The position numbers and the translations under genes are program-made. Positions 7,171 through 16,164 of a DNA stretch of 49,093 nt are shown here, in pieces. The notes below the pieces were generated by a model. It had not been told where the DNA came from, made no database searches, and saw nothing but the letters and a program-made list of their open reading frames with translations. The stretch lies in contig JASJCR010000076.1 in NCBI GenBank assembly GCA_030065875.1, positions 1 through 49,093 of the forward strand, in the 5' to 3' direction. Each line of letters starts with the position of its first letter. Positions within the stretch are counted from its first letter, which is position 1. The DNA comes from Ardenticatenaceae bacterium (GTDB lineage: Bacteria > Chloroflexota > Anaerolineae > Promineifilales > Promineifilaceae).

Positions 7171-9639
7171 TTGAAACGAATCACCACATACACGCTGGGG
7201 CTCATCGTTCTGATCACGGCCGGTTTGGTGGTGTGGGTCTTCTGGGATTTGCCTAATCCGCGGCAGATTGAAGATCGGCAAGTCGTGCCGGGGATCCGCT
7301 TTGTTGATCGCCACGGCCAGCTGCTTTATGAAACAATTGATCCCAACGCCGGCCGTCATATCCGTTTGACCGGAGAGCAAATACCAGAAGTGGTGCGGCA
7401 GGCAACGATCGCCACTGAAGATCGCAACTTTTATAACCATCCGGGGGTCGATTTGGTCGGTATCGCTCGCGCCCTGTGGATAAACGCCCGGGGCGGCGAG
7501 GTGCTGGCCGGGGGCAGCACCATTACCCAGCAGCTGGCCCGCACGATGCTGCTCGAAGATGAGCGATTTGAACGAACGGTCAAGCGCAAGCTGCGCGAGA
7601 GCTGGCTGGCATGGCGTCTTTCCCGCCTGTATACCAAGGATCAGATCCTGGAGCTTTATCTCAATCAAACGTACTACGGGGGAATGGCTTACGGTATCGA
7701 AGCGGCCGCCCAGACATTTTTTGGCCGCTCAGCCGCCAAATTAACGACCGCTCAGGCCGCTCTTTTGGCCGGGCTTCCCCAAACACCGGCTTTTTACAAC
7801 CCCTTTCTTGATCCGGATGCGGCCAAGGCAAGACAGGAAGTGGTGCTGGGTCTGATGCATCAAGAGGGGTGGCTAACCGCCGCTGAATATGAATTAGCCC
7901 AGCGGGAACCGCTGTCGTATGCGAGCACGCCGTATCCCATCGAAGCGCCCCATTTTGTGACGATGGCTCAGGCTGAGCTGGATCAACTGTTTGATTTGTC
8001 TGACCAGCAGCAGGCTGGTGGATTAATCGTGCGCACAACCCTGGATTTGACGTGGCAGAAAAAAGCTGAATTTATCGTTTCCGAGCAGATAGAACAGCTT
8101 AAAAATCCACCGGACGGCGGCTTTAGCCATCGCGTTGACAACGGTGCTCTGGTCGCTATCCATCCGGATAGTGGAGATGTGTTGACGCTGGTGGGCAGTG
8201 CGGATTTCTTTTCTGAAGATATTAGCGGATCGATCAATATGACCCTGGCCCCCCGACAGCCTGGGTCTACACTGAAGCCGCTGATTTACGCGGCCGCGAT
8301 GGATCCGGCCCGCATTCGGCCGTATACCGCGGCAACCATGCTGCTCGATGTAGAAACGGTTTTTACCACCAAAGAAGGGGAGAGCTATATTCCGGTGAAT
8401 TTTTCGCGGACCGAGCATGGACCGGTTTTGGTGCGAGAAGCGCTGGCCTCGTCGCTCAACATTCCGGCGGTGTTGACGCTCGATCATATCGGGGTGCAAA
8501 GCGGTCTTGATTTGATGCAGGATATGGGATTAACGCCGTTTGAAGCGCAGGAAGAGGTCGACTTATCGATTGCTTTGGGCGGCGGGGCGGTGCGCCTGAT
8601 CGATTTGACCCGCGCTTATGCTGTTTTTGCCAATGGGGGAGAAAGGATTTCACCTCGCCTGATCCTGGAGGTCACAACGATTGGTGGCGATCAGCTGTAC
8701 AGCGCGGCCGAGACAGACCGGGTACAGGTGTTGGATAACCGTCTGGCCTGGCTAATTAGCGATATGCTGGCCGATAATCAGGCCCGACAGCGCACCTTTG
8801 GGGCGCACAGCCTGCTCAATATTGGCCGGCCGGCAGCGGTCAAAACCGGCACGACCAATGATTTTCACGACAACTGGACGGTAGGGTACACGCCGGATCT
8901 GGTCGTCGGGGTATGGGTGGGCAATGCGGATAACAGCCCGATGGTCAACATTACCGGGTTAAGCGGTGCTGGACCAATCTGGCATCGGTTTATGCGGGCG
9001 GTGCTCAACGGCACGCCACCCCGGCCGTTTGAGCGGCCGCCTGGCCTGGTTGAAGCCGAAGTTTGCACCCTTTCCGGTTTGCTGCCGACCGACGATTGCC
9101 CTTTTCGACGACTTGAATGGTTTATTGAAGGCACTACACCGGTGACCACAGATACCGTGTATCGGCGGGTAGCCATCGACCAGGTGACCGGCACGATGGC
9201 GCAGCCGGAAACACCGTCCAATCGAGTTGTTTTAAAGACGGTCCTGGATTTGCCCCCTGCGGCGCATGGGTGGGCGCGTCAGGAAGGGCTGCTTCTCTAT
9301 CACGACGTGGTTTTTGTGCCGCAGCAGGGAAACGCTGCCCCAGACAGCGAGCCGCTGGCGTGGCGTTCCCCGACGCCCAATGCCACCTACATTTTGTCAC
9401 CCGAACTGCCTGAAACCGCCCAGCGCGTGGCGTTTGAGATCGACAGCGGCATCGCGATCGCTGAGGTAAAATTTTGGCTCAATGGGGAGATCGTGGGGGT
9501 TGTCGATCAACAGCCATTTCGTATGGTATGGCCGTTGGCGGTAGGGGATTATGTTCTTTGGGCCGAAGCGATAACCGTTAGTGGCGAATCCCGGCCGCTA
9601 AACACGATGCATTTTGCGGTTAAGCTCCCGGAAAATTAA
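7171..9639 (+). CDS. pbpC: Bifunctional penicillin-binding protein 1C-type peptidoglycan synthase
   Basis: Class A PBP that polymerises and crosslinks peptidoglycan outside the membrane. A single N-terminal membrane anchor (about residues 5-26) is followed by a GT51 glycosyltransferase domain with the catalytic Glu83 in ATEDRNFYNHPG and the GGSTITQQLAR motif (114-124). The transpeptidase domain has Ser366 in STLK, SLN at 428-430 and KTGT at 558-561. The C-terminal region (about 690-820) resembles the BiPBP_C domain that distinguishes PBP1C from PBP1A. Translation probably starts at TTG 7171 behind GAGGG. All catalytic motifs are intact. It is a single-gene unit ended by a strong terminator. 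Confidence 0.92.
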   Translation: MKRITTYTLGLIVLITAGLVVWVFWDLPNPRQIEDRQVVPGIRFVDRHGQLLYETIDPNAGRHIRLTGEQIPEVVRQATIATEDRNFYNHPGVDLVGIARALWINARGGEVLAGGSTITQQLARTMLLEDERFERTVKRKLRESWLAWRLSRLYTKDQILELYLNQTYYGGMAYGIEAAAQTFFGRSAAKLTTAQAALLAGLPQTPAFYNPFLDPDAAKARQEVVLGLMHQEGWLTAAEYELAQREPLSYASTPYPIEAPHFVTMAQAELDQLFDLSDQQQAGGLIVRTTLDLTWQKKAEFIVSEQIEQLKNPPDGGFSHRVDNGALVAIHPDSGDVLTLVGSADFFSEDISGSINMTLAPRQPGSTLKPLIYAAAMDPARIRPYTAATMLLDVETVFTTKEGESYIPVNFSRTEHGPVLVREALASSLNIPAVLTLDHIGVQSGLDLMQDMGLTPFEAQEEVDLSIALGGGAVRLIDLTRAYAVFANGGERISPRLILEVTTIGGDQLYSAAETDRVQVLDNRLAWLISDMLADNQARQRTFGAHSLLNIGRPAAVKTGTTNDFHDNWTVGYTPDLVVGVWVGNADNSPMVNITGLSGAGPIWHRFMRAVLNGTPPRPFERPPGLVEAEVCTLSGLLPTDDCPFRRLEWFIEGTTPVTTDTVYRRVAIDQVTGTMAQPETPSNRVVLKTVLDLPPAAHGWARQEGLLLYHDVVFVPQQGNAAPDSEPLAWRSPTPNATYILSPELPETAQRVAFEIDSGIAIAEVKFWLNGEIVGVVDQQPFRMVWPLAVGDYVLWAEAITVSGESRPLNTMHFAVKLPEN

Positions 9640-9740
9640 ATGGATTACAAAAGGTCAGCCGCGGATTGCCTGGATTAACCCAGATTTTTCTCTGCAATCT
9701 GCGTCATCGGAGACTGATTTTTTGAACCCTGTTTAAACAA

Positions 9741-9766
9741 AAAAACCCGCCAAGTGGCGGGTTTTT
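9741..9766. terminator. Bidirectional terminator between pbpC and csp
   Basis: AAAAACCCGCC 9741-9751 pairs with GGCGGGTTTTT 9756-9766 around AAGT. It has A- and T-tracts on both sides, so it can end the convergent pbpC and csp transcripts. Bases 9659-9710 between pbpC and this site are a degenerate copy of the repeat seen at 1-66. Confidence 0.85.
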
Positions 9767-9783
9767 GCGTTTCAAACTATAAG

Positions 9784-10002
9784 TCAAACTTCTCGTCGAG
9801 TGGAGACTTTTTGGGCCAGCGGTCCGCGTCCGCGGTCCACTTCAACGTATTCGACTTTATCGCCTTCATAAAGGTTGCGGTATCCTTCACCATCTATCGC
9901 TGAGTAGTGAACGAAGACCTCGTTGCCGCCTTCTTCTGGCTCGATAAAACCGTATCCTTTCAGCCGGTTGAACCATTTTACGATGCCGATTTTTTTATCC
10001 AT
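9784..10002 (-). CDS. cspA: Cold-shock domain protein
   Basis: RNA-chaperone of 72 residues with a single OB-fold. It has the nucleic-acid-binding motifs RNP1 (KGYGFIEP) and RNP2 (VFVHYSAI). The start is ATG at 10002, with GGAGG 8 bases upstream; an in-frame TTG five codons earlier overlaps that Shine-Dalgarno and is not used. A promoter about 140 bases upstream predicts a long untranslated leader, which is typical of cold-inducible csp genes, where the leader refolds with temperature. Gene symbol is generic: paralogues cannot be told apart here. Confidence 0.93.
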   Translation of the reverse strand: MDKKIGIVKWFNRLKGYGFIEPEEGGNEVFVHYSAIDGEGYRNLYEGDKVEYVEVDRGRGPLAQKVSTRREV

Positions 10003-10149
10003 GTTATCAACCTCCAATGAATACGCCGCTACATAGGCGCGCAGAACGAAGCGGAAGAGAAACCGCGTCTTAAAAAGATTAGATTGTTGTCACAAAACAG
10101 TGTGCTGTGCCCTGTTGGAAGGAGCTCCATTTACTCTGTGTGTTAGATT

Positions 10150-10179
10150 ACTTTAGCATGTGGTTTCAGGGCATGTCAA
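10150..10179 (-). promoter_or_regulatory. Sigma70-like promoter of the cold-shock gene
   Basis: On the minus strand TTGACA (10174-10179) is separated by 18 bp from TAAAGT (10150-10155), with TG making an extended -10. The predicted start near 10143 gives a leader of about 140 nt before the csp start codon. Confidence 0.65.
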
Positions 10180-10317
10180 CGCGCTTTCTCGCAGTTTTCA
10201 CGGGGGGTGCAGTGAAGAAATCGTAAACAATCGACGGTTGTTTTTATGCCGAAAGTGGCGTTAAATCCACAGATGAATTGACAACCCAATTTCACGGTTA
10301 AAACGGCCGGAGGTACC

Positions 10318-11496
10318 ATGAAACAAAACAAGCTGTTGCTCATTCTGATCGCCTACTTTGGGTTTGTTTCACTGGGTTTCTTTGACGGTGTTTTGGGTGT
10401 AGCCTGGCCGGGCATGCGAGAGACATTTCAGCTGCTCAATCGAGCTCAGGGGGTACTGGTAACCCTGGGGGTCATCGGTTACATATCGGCCGGTTTGGCC
10501 AATGGCCGATTCATCACTCGTTACGGAATTGCCACGTTGATGGTCGCCAGCGCTTTTTTGGCGCTATTTTCGCGCACGCTGCAGGCGGCCGCGCCGGGCT
10601 GGTGGCTGGTGGTACTGGCCGCCCCTCTGGCCGGTGTAGGGGCCGGCATGCTCGACGCCGGCATGAACACCTATGCTGCGGCTCGCTTTCGGCCGCGGCT
10701 GATCAACTGGCTGCACGCCAGTTTTGGTATTGGCACGACGTTGGGTGCCCTGGCCATGACCGGTATCTTGACGGCGGGTGGCACGTGGCGCGTGGGGTTT
10801 GGCCTGATGGGAGGGCTGCAGCTGATTCTGCTGGTTTTGATGATGATCACTTTTAGGCGGTGGCGGCTAGATGAGCCGGAAGCGGCCGGGGGGGAGGATG
10901 GTGGGTATGCTTCAAATTGGGAGACCTTACGTCAGCCGCGGGTATGGCTGGGGATCATCGTTTTCTTTTTATACACCGGGGTTGAGGTGGGGTTTGCCAA
11001 CTGGGCGTTTACCATCTTAACCGAATCGAGGGGGTTTGGAGAAGGGACGGCCGGTTTGCTGGCTACCCTGTATTGGGGATGCTTCACGATCGGCCGCATC
11101 GTACTGGGGTTTATCGAAACGAGACTTGATCACCTGGTGCGCTGGGCTTTATTTGGGGCGATGTGTGGGGCGCTGCTCTTTGCTGTAGATCTGAACCCTG
11201 CGGTCACTATTCTGGCGATCATTTTGCTAGGAATGGTTCAGGCACCTGTTTTTCCAGCCCTGATCGCCTACACGCCCCGCCGCGTGGGTAAAACACATGC
11301 CCCAAACGCCATCGGTTTCCAGATCGCGGCTGCGGGAATCGGCGTTGCTGTATTGCCGGGCACGGCCGGCGCTTTGGGCGACTGGATCGGATTAGAGGCC
11401 ATAGGCTGGTTTATCTTGAGCGTTTCCGTGGGTTTGTTTGTGATGCACGAGATGCTAAAAAGAGACGACAGACTTCAGGCTTCAGACCACAGATAG
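10318..11496 (+). CDS. Major facilitator superfamily transporter
   Basis: Integral membrane permease of 392 residues with about 12 hydrophobic segments. The first half contains GVAWPGMRETF and the loop GRFITRYG, the usual MFS motif-A position; the GAGMLDAGMNTYAAARF stretch resembles the FucP/YbjJ-like sugar-permease branch. The substrate cannot be read from sequence. Start is ATG 10318 with GGAGG at 10309-10313. The last residues (RLQASDHR) are encoded by the low-complexity spacer, not by conserved gene sequence. It converges with the RfbH-type gene. Confidence 0.88.
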   Translation: MKQNKLLLILIAYFGFVSLGFFDGVLGVAWPGMRETFQLLNRAQGVLVTLGVIGYISAGLANGRFITRYGIATLMVASAFLALFSRTLQAAAPGWWLVVLAAPLAGVGAGMLDAGMNTYAAARFRPRLINWLHASFGIGTTLGALAMTGILTAGGTWRVGFGLMGGLQLILLVLMMITFRRWRLDEPEAAGGEDGGYASNWETLRQPRVWLGIIVFFLYTGVEVGFANWAFTILTESRGFGEGTAGLLATLYWGCFTIGRIVLGFIETRLDHLVRWALFGAMCGALLFAVDLNPAVTILAIILLGMVQAPVFPALIAYTPRRVGKTHAPNAIGFQIAAAGIGVAVLPGTAGALGDWIGLEAIGWFILSVSVGLFVMHEMLKRDDRLQASDHR

Positions 11497-11533
11497 CTAC
11501 TTTGTGGTCTGTGGTCTGTGGTCTGTGGTCTGT
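11470..11533. repeat. TCTGTGG low-complexity spacer between convergent genes
   Basis: Four perfect tandem copies of the 7-mer TGTGGTC occupy 11503-11530. CAGACCACA at 11483-11491 pairs with TGTGGTCTG at 11503-11511, so the junction can form a 9-bp hairpin and may end both convergent transcripts. The same word family recurs at 32725-32840. The repeat encodes the C-terminal tails of both flanking genes. Confidence 0.8.
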
Positions 11534-12834
11534 ATAAAGTTTTGGATGACCCCAATCACGTAATCTATCATTTCCGGCGTCAGTCCGGGATAAACCCCGA
11601 TCCAAAAAGAGTGATTCATGGCCAAATCGGTGTTGGTTAGCTGGCCTACGACACGATAAGGTATATGTTGATAGGCGGGTTGACGGATTAAATTGCCACC
11701 AAAAAGCAGCCTGGTGCCGATGTTGTGTGCTTCCAAATGCGCGATTAGTTCATTGCGGGTAAAAGGCGCCTCCGGCCGGATAGAAATGAGAAAACCAAAC
11801 CAGCTGGGCTCGCTGTGCGGGGTAGGTTGGGGTAAATGAAGCAGATCACCAAAAGGCTGTAAACCGGCCGCCAGCCGCTCCCAATTTTTCCGGCGAATGT
11901 TGATAAACTCCGGCAGCTTCTTGAGTTGGGAAACCCCGACTGCGGCCTGCATATCTGTGGCTTTGAGGTTATAGCCGATATGCGAGTAGGTGTATTTGTG
12001 GTCATACCCGTGGGGCAGTTCACCTAGCTGCCATTCAAATCGTTTGCCGCAGGTGTTGCTGACCCCCGGTGGGCACCAGCAGTCTCGCCCCCAATCGCGA
12101 AATGATTCGACAATTTTTTTGAGCAGCGGCCGGTTGGTCAAAACAATGCCCCCTTCTCCCATCGTCATGTGATGGGCCGGGTAGAAGCTGACGGTTGCCA
12201 GGTGGCCAAATGTACCGGTCATTCGGCCGCGGTACGCCGCCCCCAAGGCATCACAATTGTCTTCGATTAGCCACAGTTTATGCTGATTGGCGATTGCCAT
12301 GACCTCGGCCGCCTGGAATGGATTTCCCAGCGTGTGGGCGATCATAATCGCTTTTGTTTTGGGACCAATCGCCTCTTCCAGACGCTCGATATTGATATTG
12401 TGGGTGTCCAGATCGATATCGAGGAATATCGGTACGAGCTGATTTTGCAGAATAGGATTAACCGTCGTCGGAAAACCGGCCGCCACGGTGATCACTTCAT
12501 CGCCAGGCTGCAAGGCGCGACTCCCCAGCTGTGGAGAGGTGAGGGCGGAGAGGGCCAGCAAATTTGCAGATGAGCCGGAGTTGCACAACAGCGCATGACG
12601 CACGCCCACAAAGCGGGCAAACGATGCTTCAAATTCAGCGGCAAAGCGGCCGGTCGTCAGCCAAAAATCGAGACCGGCATCCACTAAATGCTGCACATCG
12701 GCCGCATCAAATACGCGGCCGGAGACCGGAACGGGAGATTCGCCGGGAATAAAAGAGGTGGGAGCAAATGCCGCTTCGTGATAGTCGCTAACGAGGGACA
12801 ATATTTGCTGGCGAAGTTTGTCAGCCCGATTCAC
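11497..12834 (-). CDS. rfbH: CDP-6-deoxy-L-threo-D-glycero-4-hexulose-3-dehydrase (E1, RfbH type)
   Basis: PMP- and [2Fe-2S]-dependent enzyme that removes the C3 hydroxyl of CDP-4-keto-6-deoxyglucose on the way to 3,6-dideoxyhexoses of surface polysaccharides. It is a DegT-fold protein, but the usual PLP lysine is replaced by histidine (His221 in PAHHMTMGEGG), diagnostic of E1. The cluster motif C-X57-C-X1-C-X7-C is exact: Cys194, Cys252, Cys254, Cys262. GTG start at 12834 has GGAGA upstream and overlaps the preceding membrane-protein gene by 14 bp. The terminal TTDHRPQTTK tail comes from the repeat spacer. No E3 reductase or CDP-glucose genes lie nearby. Confidence 0.93.
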   Translation of the reverse strand: MNRADKLRQQILSLVSDYHEAAFAPTSFIPGESPVPVSGRVFDAADVQHLVDAGLDFWLTTGRFAAEFEASFARFVGVRHALLCNSGSSANLLALSALTSPQLGSRALQPGDEVITVAAGFPTTVNPILQNQLVPIFLDIDLDTHNINIERLEEAIGPKTKAIMIAHTLGNPFQAAEVMAIANQHKLWLIEDNCDALGAAYRGRMTGTFGHLATVSFYPAHHMTMGEGGIVLTNRPLLKKIVESFRDWGRDCWCPPGVSNTCGKRFEWQLGELPHGYDHKYTYSHIGYNLKATDMQAAVGVSQLKKLPEFINIRRKNWERLAAGLQPFGDLLHLPQPTPHSEPSWFGFLISIRPEAPFTRNELIAHLEAHNIGTRLLFGGNLIRQPAYQHIPYRVVGQLTNTDLAMNHSFWIGVYPGLTPEMIDYVIGVIQNFIQTTDHRPQTTK

Positions 12835-13459
12835 GCTTGATCTCCAGGGATGCGGTTTGCTGAGTAAACAGAATGCCGATAAAGGTGGTTATCAACGTGA
12901 ATGTGGCCCAAATGAAGAGGATCATGGGAGCGTCAAACCGCAGCGCCTGCCACAGCGTTAAACCGGCCAGAGCGCAGATAAATGCCGCCGTGCGCGGTAA
13001 AGGCGCCTGTGTTCGCAGCAGCCCCCACAGAGAAAGACCGAGAAATAAAAAGATAACCCACGTGGTGGAAAAGGTGAGGCCGATTTGAGCGGCCGGCCAT
13101 AGCGCCAGGAGACCGGTAAGGGCGGTAATCAGCAGCGGGGCGGAGATCAAGCCGACGAGAACCATCGGCGTCAGCGGATCGGCCGCCGGCTTCACCTGGG
13201 ATTCCTGCTGATAGCAAAGGGCTAAAATCGCGGCCGAAGACAGACCGGTGATCCAGGCCAGCAGGCCGTAGTAAGCGGGGAAAAAGCCGGTCAAGACGAT
13301 GCCAAACACGATAAATGTAACGGCCAGGAAAGTGAGATGAACCTGCCACCGGCGTATGACAAAGGTCAGCGTCAGCAATACAGCCAGCGTGACCCCCAAA
13401 GCCATCCCTTGGAAAAGCGAGATTTGATTAAGGGCAGAAAATAGGGCTGGAATGTTCAT
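12821..13459 (-). CDS. Multi-pass membrane protein of unknown function
   Basis: A 212-residue, very hydrophobic protein with roughly seven predicted membrane segments, for example TLAVLLTLTFVIRR, LTFLAVTFIVFGIVLTGFF and IGLTFSTTWVIFLFLGL. No catalytic motif is visible and I do not recognise the family. Its 3' end overlaps the rfbH start by 14 bp, so the two are probably co-transcribed and translationally coupled. A role in surface-polysaccharide biology is a guess from context only. Confidence 0.7.
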   Translation of the reverse strand: MNIPALFSALNQISLFQGMALGVTLAVLLTLTFVIRRWQVHLTFLAVTFIVFGIVLTGFFPAYYGLLAWITGLSSAAILALCYQQESQVKPAADPLTPMVLVGLISAPLLITALTGLLALWPAAQIGLTFSTTWVIFLFLGLSLWGLLRTQAPLPRTAAFICALAGLTLWQALRFDAPMILFIWATFTLITTFIGILFTQQTASLEIKRESG

Positions 13460-13718
13460 TAAATGAATTTTATGAGCGAGTAGGTGAATTGGGCAAATTT
13501 AGCGGCAGATTTTTACCAATAAATATGATTAAGTGCACCACAGGTGAAATTCTAAAATCAGGATGACACGAAGTAAAAGGATTTTTTGATTTAATTTGAG
13601 AAACTCGTGTAATTTGTAAAATCCTGCTTTTAATTTTTGATTTTTGACCTGGTAATAAATTGCTGATTGATGAGCGAAATACACGTTTTCGGAATTCATT
13701 GATTATAATGGGAGGCGC

Positions 13719-14891
13719 ATGAAAAAGATTTTTGGATTCTTAATTTTTCTATTTTTGGTGGGCTGCACAGCGGATGGTTCTACCTCGCAGTCAGGTGTTT
13801 CTCCTCTGCCAACCTTGCGGCCGACCGCCGAAACGGTCACGGTGGAAGCGGACGATACACCTCCTCATTCCTCAAGCGGTCAATCTTCAGCGGATCAGAC
13901 AGCTCAATCTTCTCAATCAGCAGGGAGCGTGGACGAATCATCACCACCTTCTCAGCCTGAACAACCGGTTGATATTGAAGTCAAAATCACTTCACCGGAA
14001 CTGGCCGCCGTCAGCGGCCGGACGCTAGATATCTCCGGCCGCTTACAAATCGGCAGAGAGCAAACCGCTGAAGCGGTGCTCGTTGCCCCAGATGGCACCT
14101 TATTGGGCGCAATCCCGGTTAAAGGGAATGAATTTAACACCTTTTCGGCCGAGATTCCCACCGCCTCCTGGTTTTCGGGAATGGGAACGGCGACCGTGAC
14201 TGTTTTTGATGTGGATGGCACCCCATTGCGGCAGGATTCGCAGGAGGTCCAGATCCAACCGGATACCTCACAGGAACGCTACCTGACCCTTTACCGGCCT
14301 AGCGAAGGAGAAACGGCCGGGGTATCCGGTTATTATCTTTTTTTTGATGGGTATGCGGAACGTCCGGCCGGTTTTCGGGTAGCGATCACCCTATTAGGCG
14401 AAGATTGCGCCACGCAGATTGCTCGACAGAGCTATGCCATGCGGGGCAGCGGTTACTGGCAGGGGTTTATCGTGGTTCCTGAAGAGGTCAGCGGCATGAT
14501 TTGCGCCGTGATTTACTTTGGTGAAGAAGGAAGCAGCGATCGCCGTGAGATCCAAATTCCCATTGAAGTGCTGCCGGTGGATGTACGAGAGGCTCCGGCT
14601 GTCCTGATTGGCAATCCGCCACCCGGCTCGGATGCCACTTCCGGCCGATCACTCAATACGTATGGGACCGCTTACCGGGCACCATCAGGGCAGGTTGATT
14701 TGACGCTTTTGCTTGGCGATGGAACGATTGCCGCCACAGACACGGCGGTTGTAAATCGCTACGGCTATTGGGAGGTTGATTTGCTGCTCCCCGTCAACCT
14801 GAACGAAGAAGCGCTGCTGCGAGCCACGATTGGTCCGATTGATGACCCGCTGGCGGCCGATGAGATTTTTTTGCAAATAACCGATAACTAA
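13719..14891 (+). CDS. Secreted lipoprotein with Ig-like repeats
   Basis: A 390-residue lipoprotein. The lipobox LVGC places the lipidated cysteine at residue 16. A Ser/Gln/Pro-rich linker (about 17-85) follows, then repeated beta-rich modules with patterns such as SGRTLDISGRLQIG, SEIPTASWFSGMGTATVTVFD and SLNTYGTAYRAPSGQVDLTLLLG, like bacterial Ig/Gmad2-type domains. No enzyme motif is present. ATG 13719 has GGAGG at 13711-13715; a TATAAT at 13704-13709 lies very close and may be coincidental. A surface structural or adhesion role is inferred. Confidence 0.78.
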   Translation: MKKIFGFLIFLFLVGCTADGSTSQSGVSPLPTLRPTAETVTVEADDTPPHSSSGQSSADQTAQSSQSAGSVDESSPPSQPEQPVDIEVKITSPELAAVSGRTLDISGRLQIGREQTAEAVLVAPDGTLLGAIPVKGNEFNTFSAEIPTASWFSGMGTATVTVFDVDGTPLRQDSQEVQIQPDTSQERYLTLYRPSEGETAGVSGYYLFFDGYAERPAGFRVAITLLGEDCATQIARQSYAMRGSGYWQGFIVVPEEVSGMICAVIYFGEEGSSDRREIQIPIEVLPVDVREAPAVLIGNPPPGSDATSGRSLNTYGTAYRAPSGQVDLTLLLGDGTIAATDTAVVNRYGYWEVDLLLPVNLNEEALLRATIGPIDDPLAADEIFLQITDN

Positions 14892-14958
14892 TAGCCAATA
14901 ATCAATTGTCAATGATCAATGGCCAATAACCTGGTAACCTAATAACCTAATAACCCTT
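14886..14958. repeat. CCAATAACC-type low-complexity spacer
   Basis: AT-rich short words (AATAGCC, CAATTGTCAATG, CCTAATAACC) fill the spacer between two surface-protein genes. The same family is at 16099-16164, 21358-21411, 23318-23532 and 26062-26134. Confidence 0.75.
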
Positions 14959-16098
14959 ATGAACCACCTACGACTAACAATCCTTATTCTGTCAGCCCTT
15001 GTGCTTTTTGGCCTGTTTGGCCCAGCTGACGCGCAGGAAAATTTGCTGCGAAACCCCGGATTTGAAGGGGATTATTTTGCCTGGAACGGTATTCCCGAGG
15101 TGCAGGTGGCTCACGATTGGACGCCGTGGTGGGTAGAGGATCCCAATCGGGATCCACGCTGGAACCGGCCGGAGTGGAAGCGGGCGCAGGCTGCGTTTTT
15201 TCCAAATCGCGTGCGCAGCGGGGCATCCTCTCAGCAATGGTTTACATTTTATGCCTCTCACTATGGGGGGATGTATCAGCAGGTGTTTAATGTAACCCCA
15301 GGGCAGACGTATCGCTTTTCCGTGTGGGTTCAGGTTTGGTCATCCCTCGAAGATAACGCTTTAGAGTCGGTATCTCCGGCCAACCCCCGCCTGCAGGTCG
15401 GGATTGAGCCAAACGGTATAGCCGTTCCGGGGTTGGCGTGGCCGCCGGGATCGGTGATCTGGTCATTTGAAGCACCAATGGATCAGGCGATTGACGGCTG
15501 GGCATATATGAGTGTCGATGCGGTAGCCCAAAATGAGACAATTACCGTCTATTTACGCACCAGCCCCGATTTTGCCAACAAACACAACGACATATACATC
15601 GACGATGCCCAACTGATTTTAGTAAGTGACGCTCCGCCGCCACCGCCACCGCCTACGGCCACTGTTCCAACGGTTGAAGCTGCTGAGCCAACGTCAAGCC
15701 CAACGGCCGCTGCCGCCAGCGCGACGGCAACCTCACCACCCCCAACCGCCACAGCCACAGCAGAGCCAACGGCCACGCCCACGGTTGAATCAACCGCCAC
15801 GGCGACAGTGGAACCCACCGCGACCGCTATCCCGACGAATACACCTTCAGCAACGCCAACCGAACCCCCCACGCAAACGCCGGTTCCTCCGACCGCCACA
15901 GCTGAACCGACAAACACGGTAACCGCCACAGTTGCCGTGCAGGCGGTGGCTGACGCTGATGGCGCAGAAGAAGTTGAAAGCGAGCCGCTGACCGCCCCCA
16001 CTGATCCAGGAAGCGGGTTTTCCTGGTGGTGGCTGCTGCTGCTTCTAATTCCCCTCGGTGGAGCGGGGTTCTGGTTGTTAAATCGAGATAATAGCTAA
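14959..16098 (+). CDS. Membrane-anchored surface protein with carbohydrate-binding-like domain
   Basis: A 379-residue exported protein. A signal peptide ends near residue 25 (ADA-Q). Residues about 27-223 look like a jelly-roll carbohydrate-binding module: NLLRNPGFEG at the start, QTYRFSVWVQVW in the middle and YIDDAQLILV at the end. A long Thr/Pro/Ala linker (about 226-335) follows, and a C-terminal membrane helix (WWWLLLLLIPLGGAGFWLL) ends in a short polar tail. This is a wall-spanning anchor layout suited to a cell without a typical outer membrane. Ligand unknown. The linker produces long antisense open frames that are not genes. Confidence 0.82.
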   Translation: MNHLRLTILILSALVLFGLFGPADAQENLLRNPGFEGDYFAWNGIPEVQVAHDWTPWWVEDPNRDPRWNRPEWKRAQAAFFPNRVRSGASSQQWFTFYASHYGGMYQQVFNVTPGQTYRFSVWVQVWSSLEDNALESVSPANPRLQVGIEPNGIAVPGLAWPPGSVIWSFEAPMDQAIDGWAYMSVDAVAQNETITVYLRTSPDFANKHNDIYIDDAQLILVSDAPPPPPPPTATVPTVEAAEPTSSPTAAAASATATSPPPTATATAEPTATPTVESTATATVEPTATAIPTNTPSATPTEPPTQTPVPPTATAEPTNTVTATVAVQAVADADGAEEVESEPLTAPTDPGSGFSWWWLLLLLIPLGGAGFWLLNRDNS

Positions 16099-16164
16099 TT
16101 TCTAATGGCCAATCGCTAATAGCTAAATTTTAGCTATTGACAAATGGCAAATAGCCATTAGCCA
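16099..16164. terminator. Convergent spacer with palindromic hairpin
   Basis: Low-complexity AATAGC/GGCCAAT words. AATAGCTAAA (16118-16127) and TTTAGCTATT (16129-16138) form a perfect 10-bp palindrome that could terminate both convergent transcripts. Confidence 0.5.

Noticed and set aside
15549..16001. Minus-strand frame rich in Val/Gly/Ala
   Set aside because: It is the antisense of the Thr/Pro linker of the surface protein; composition is forced by the repeat.
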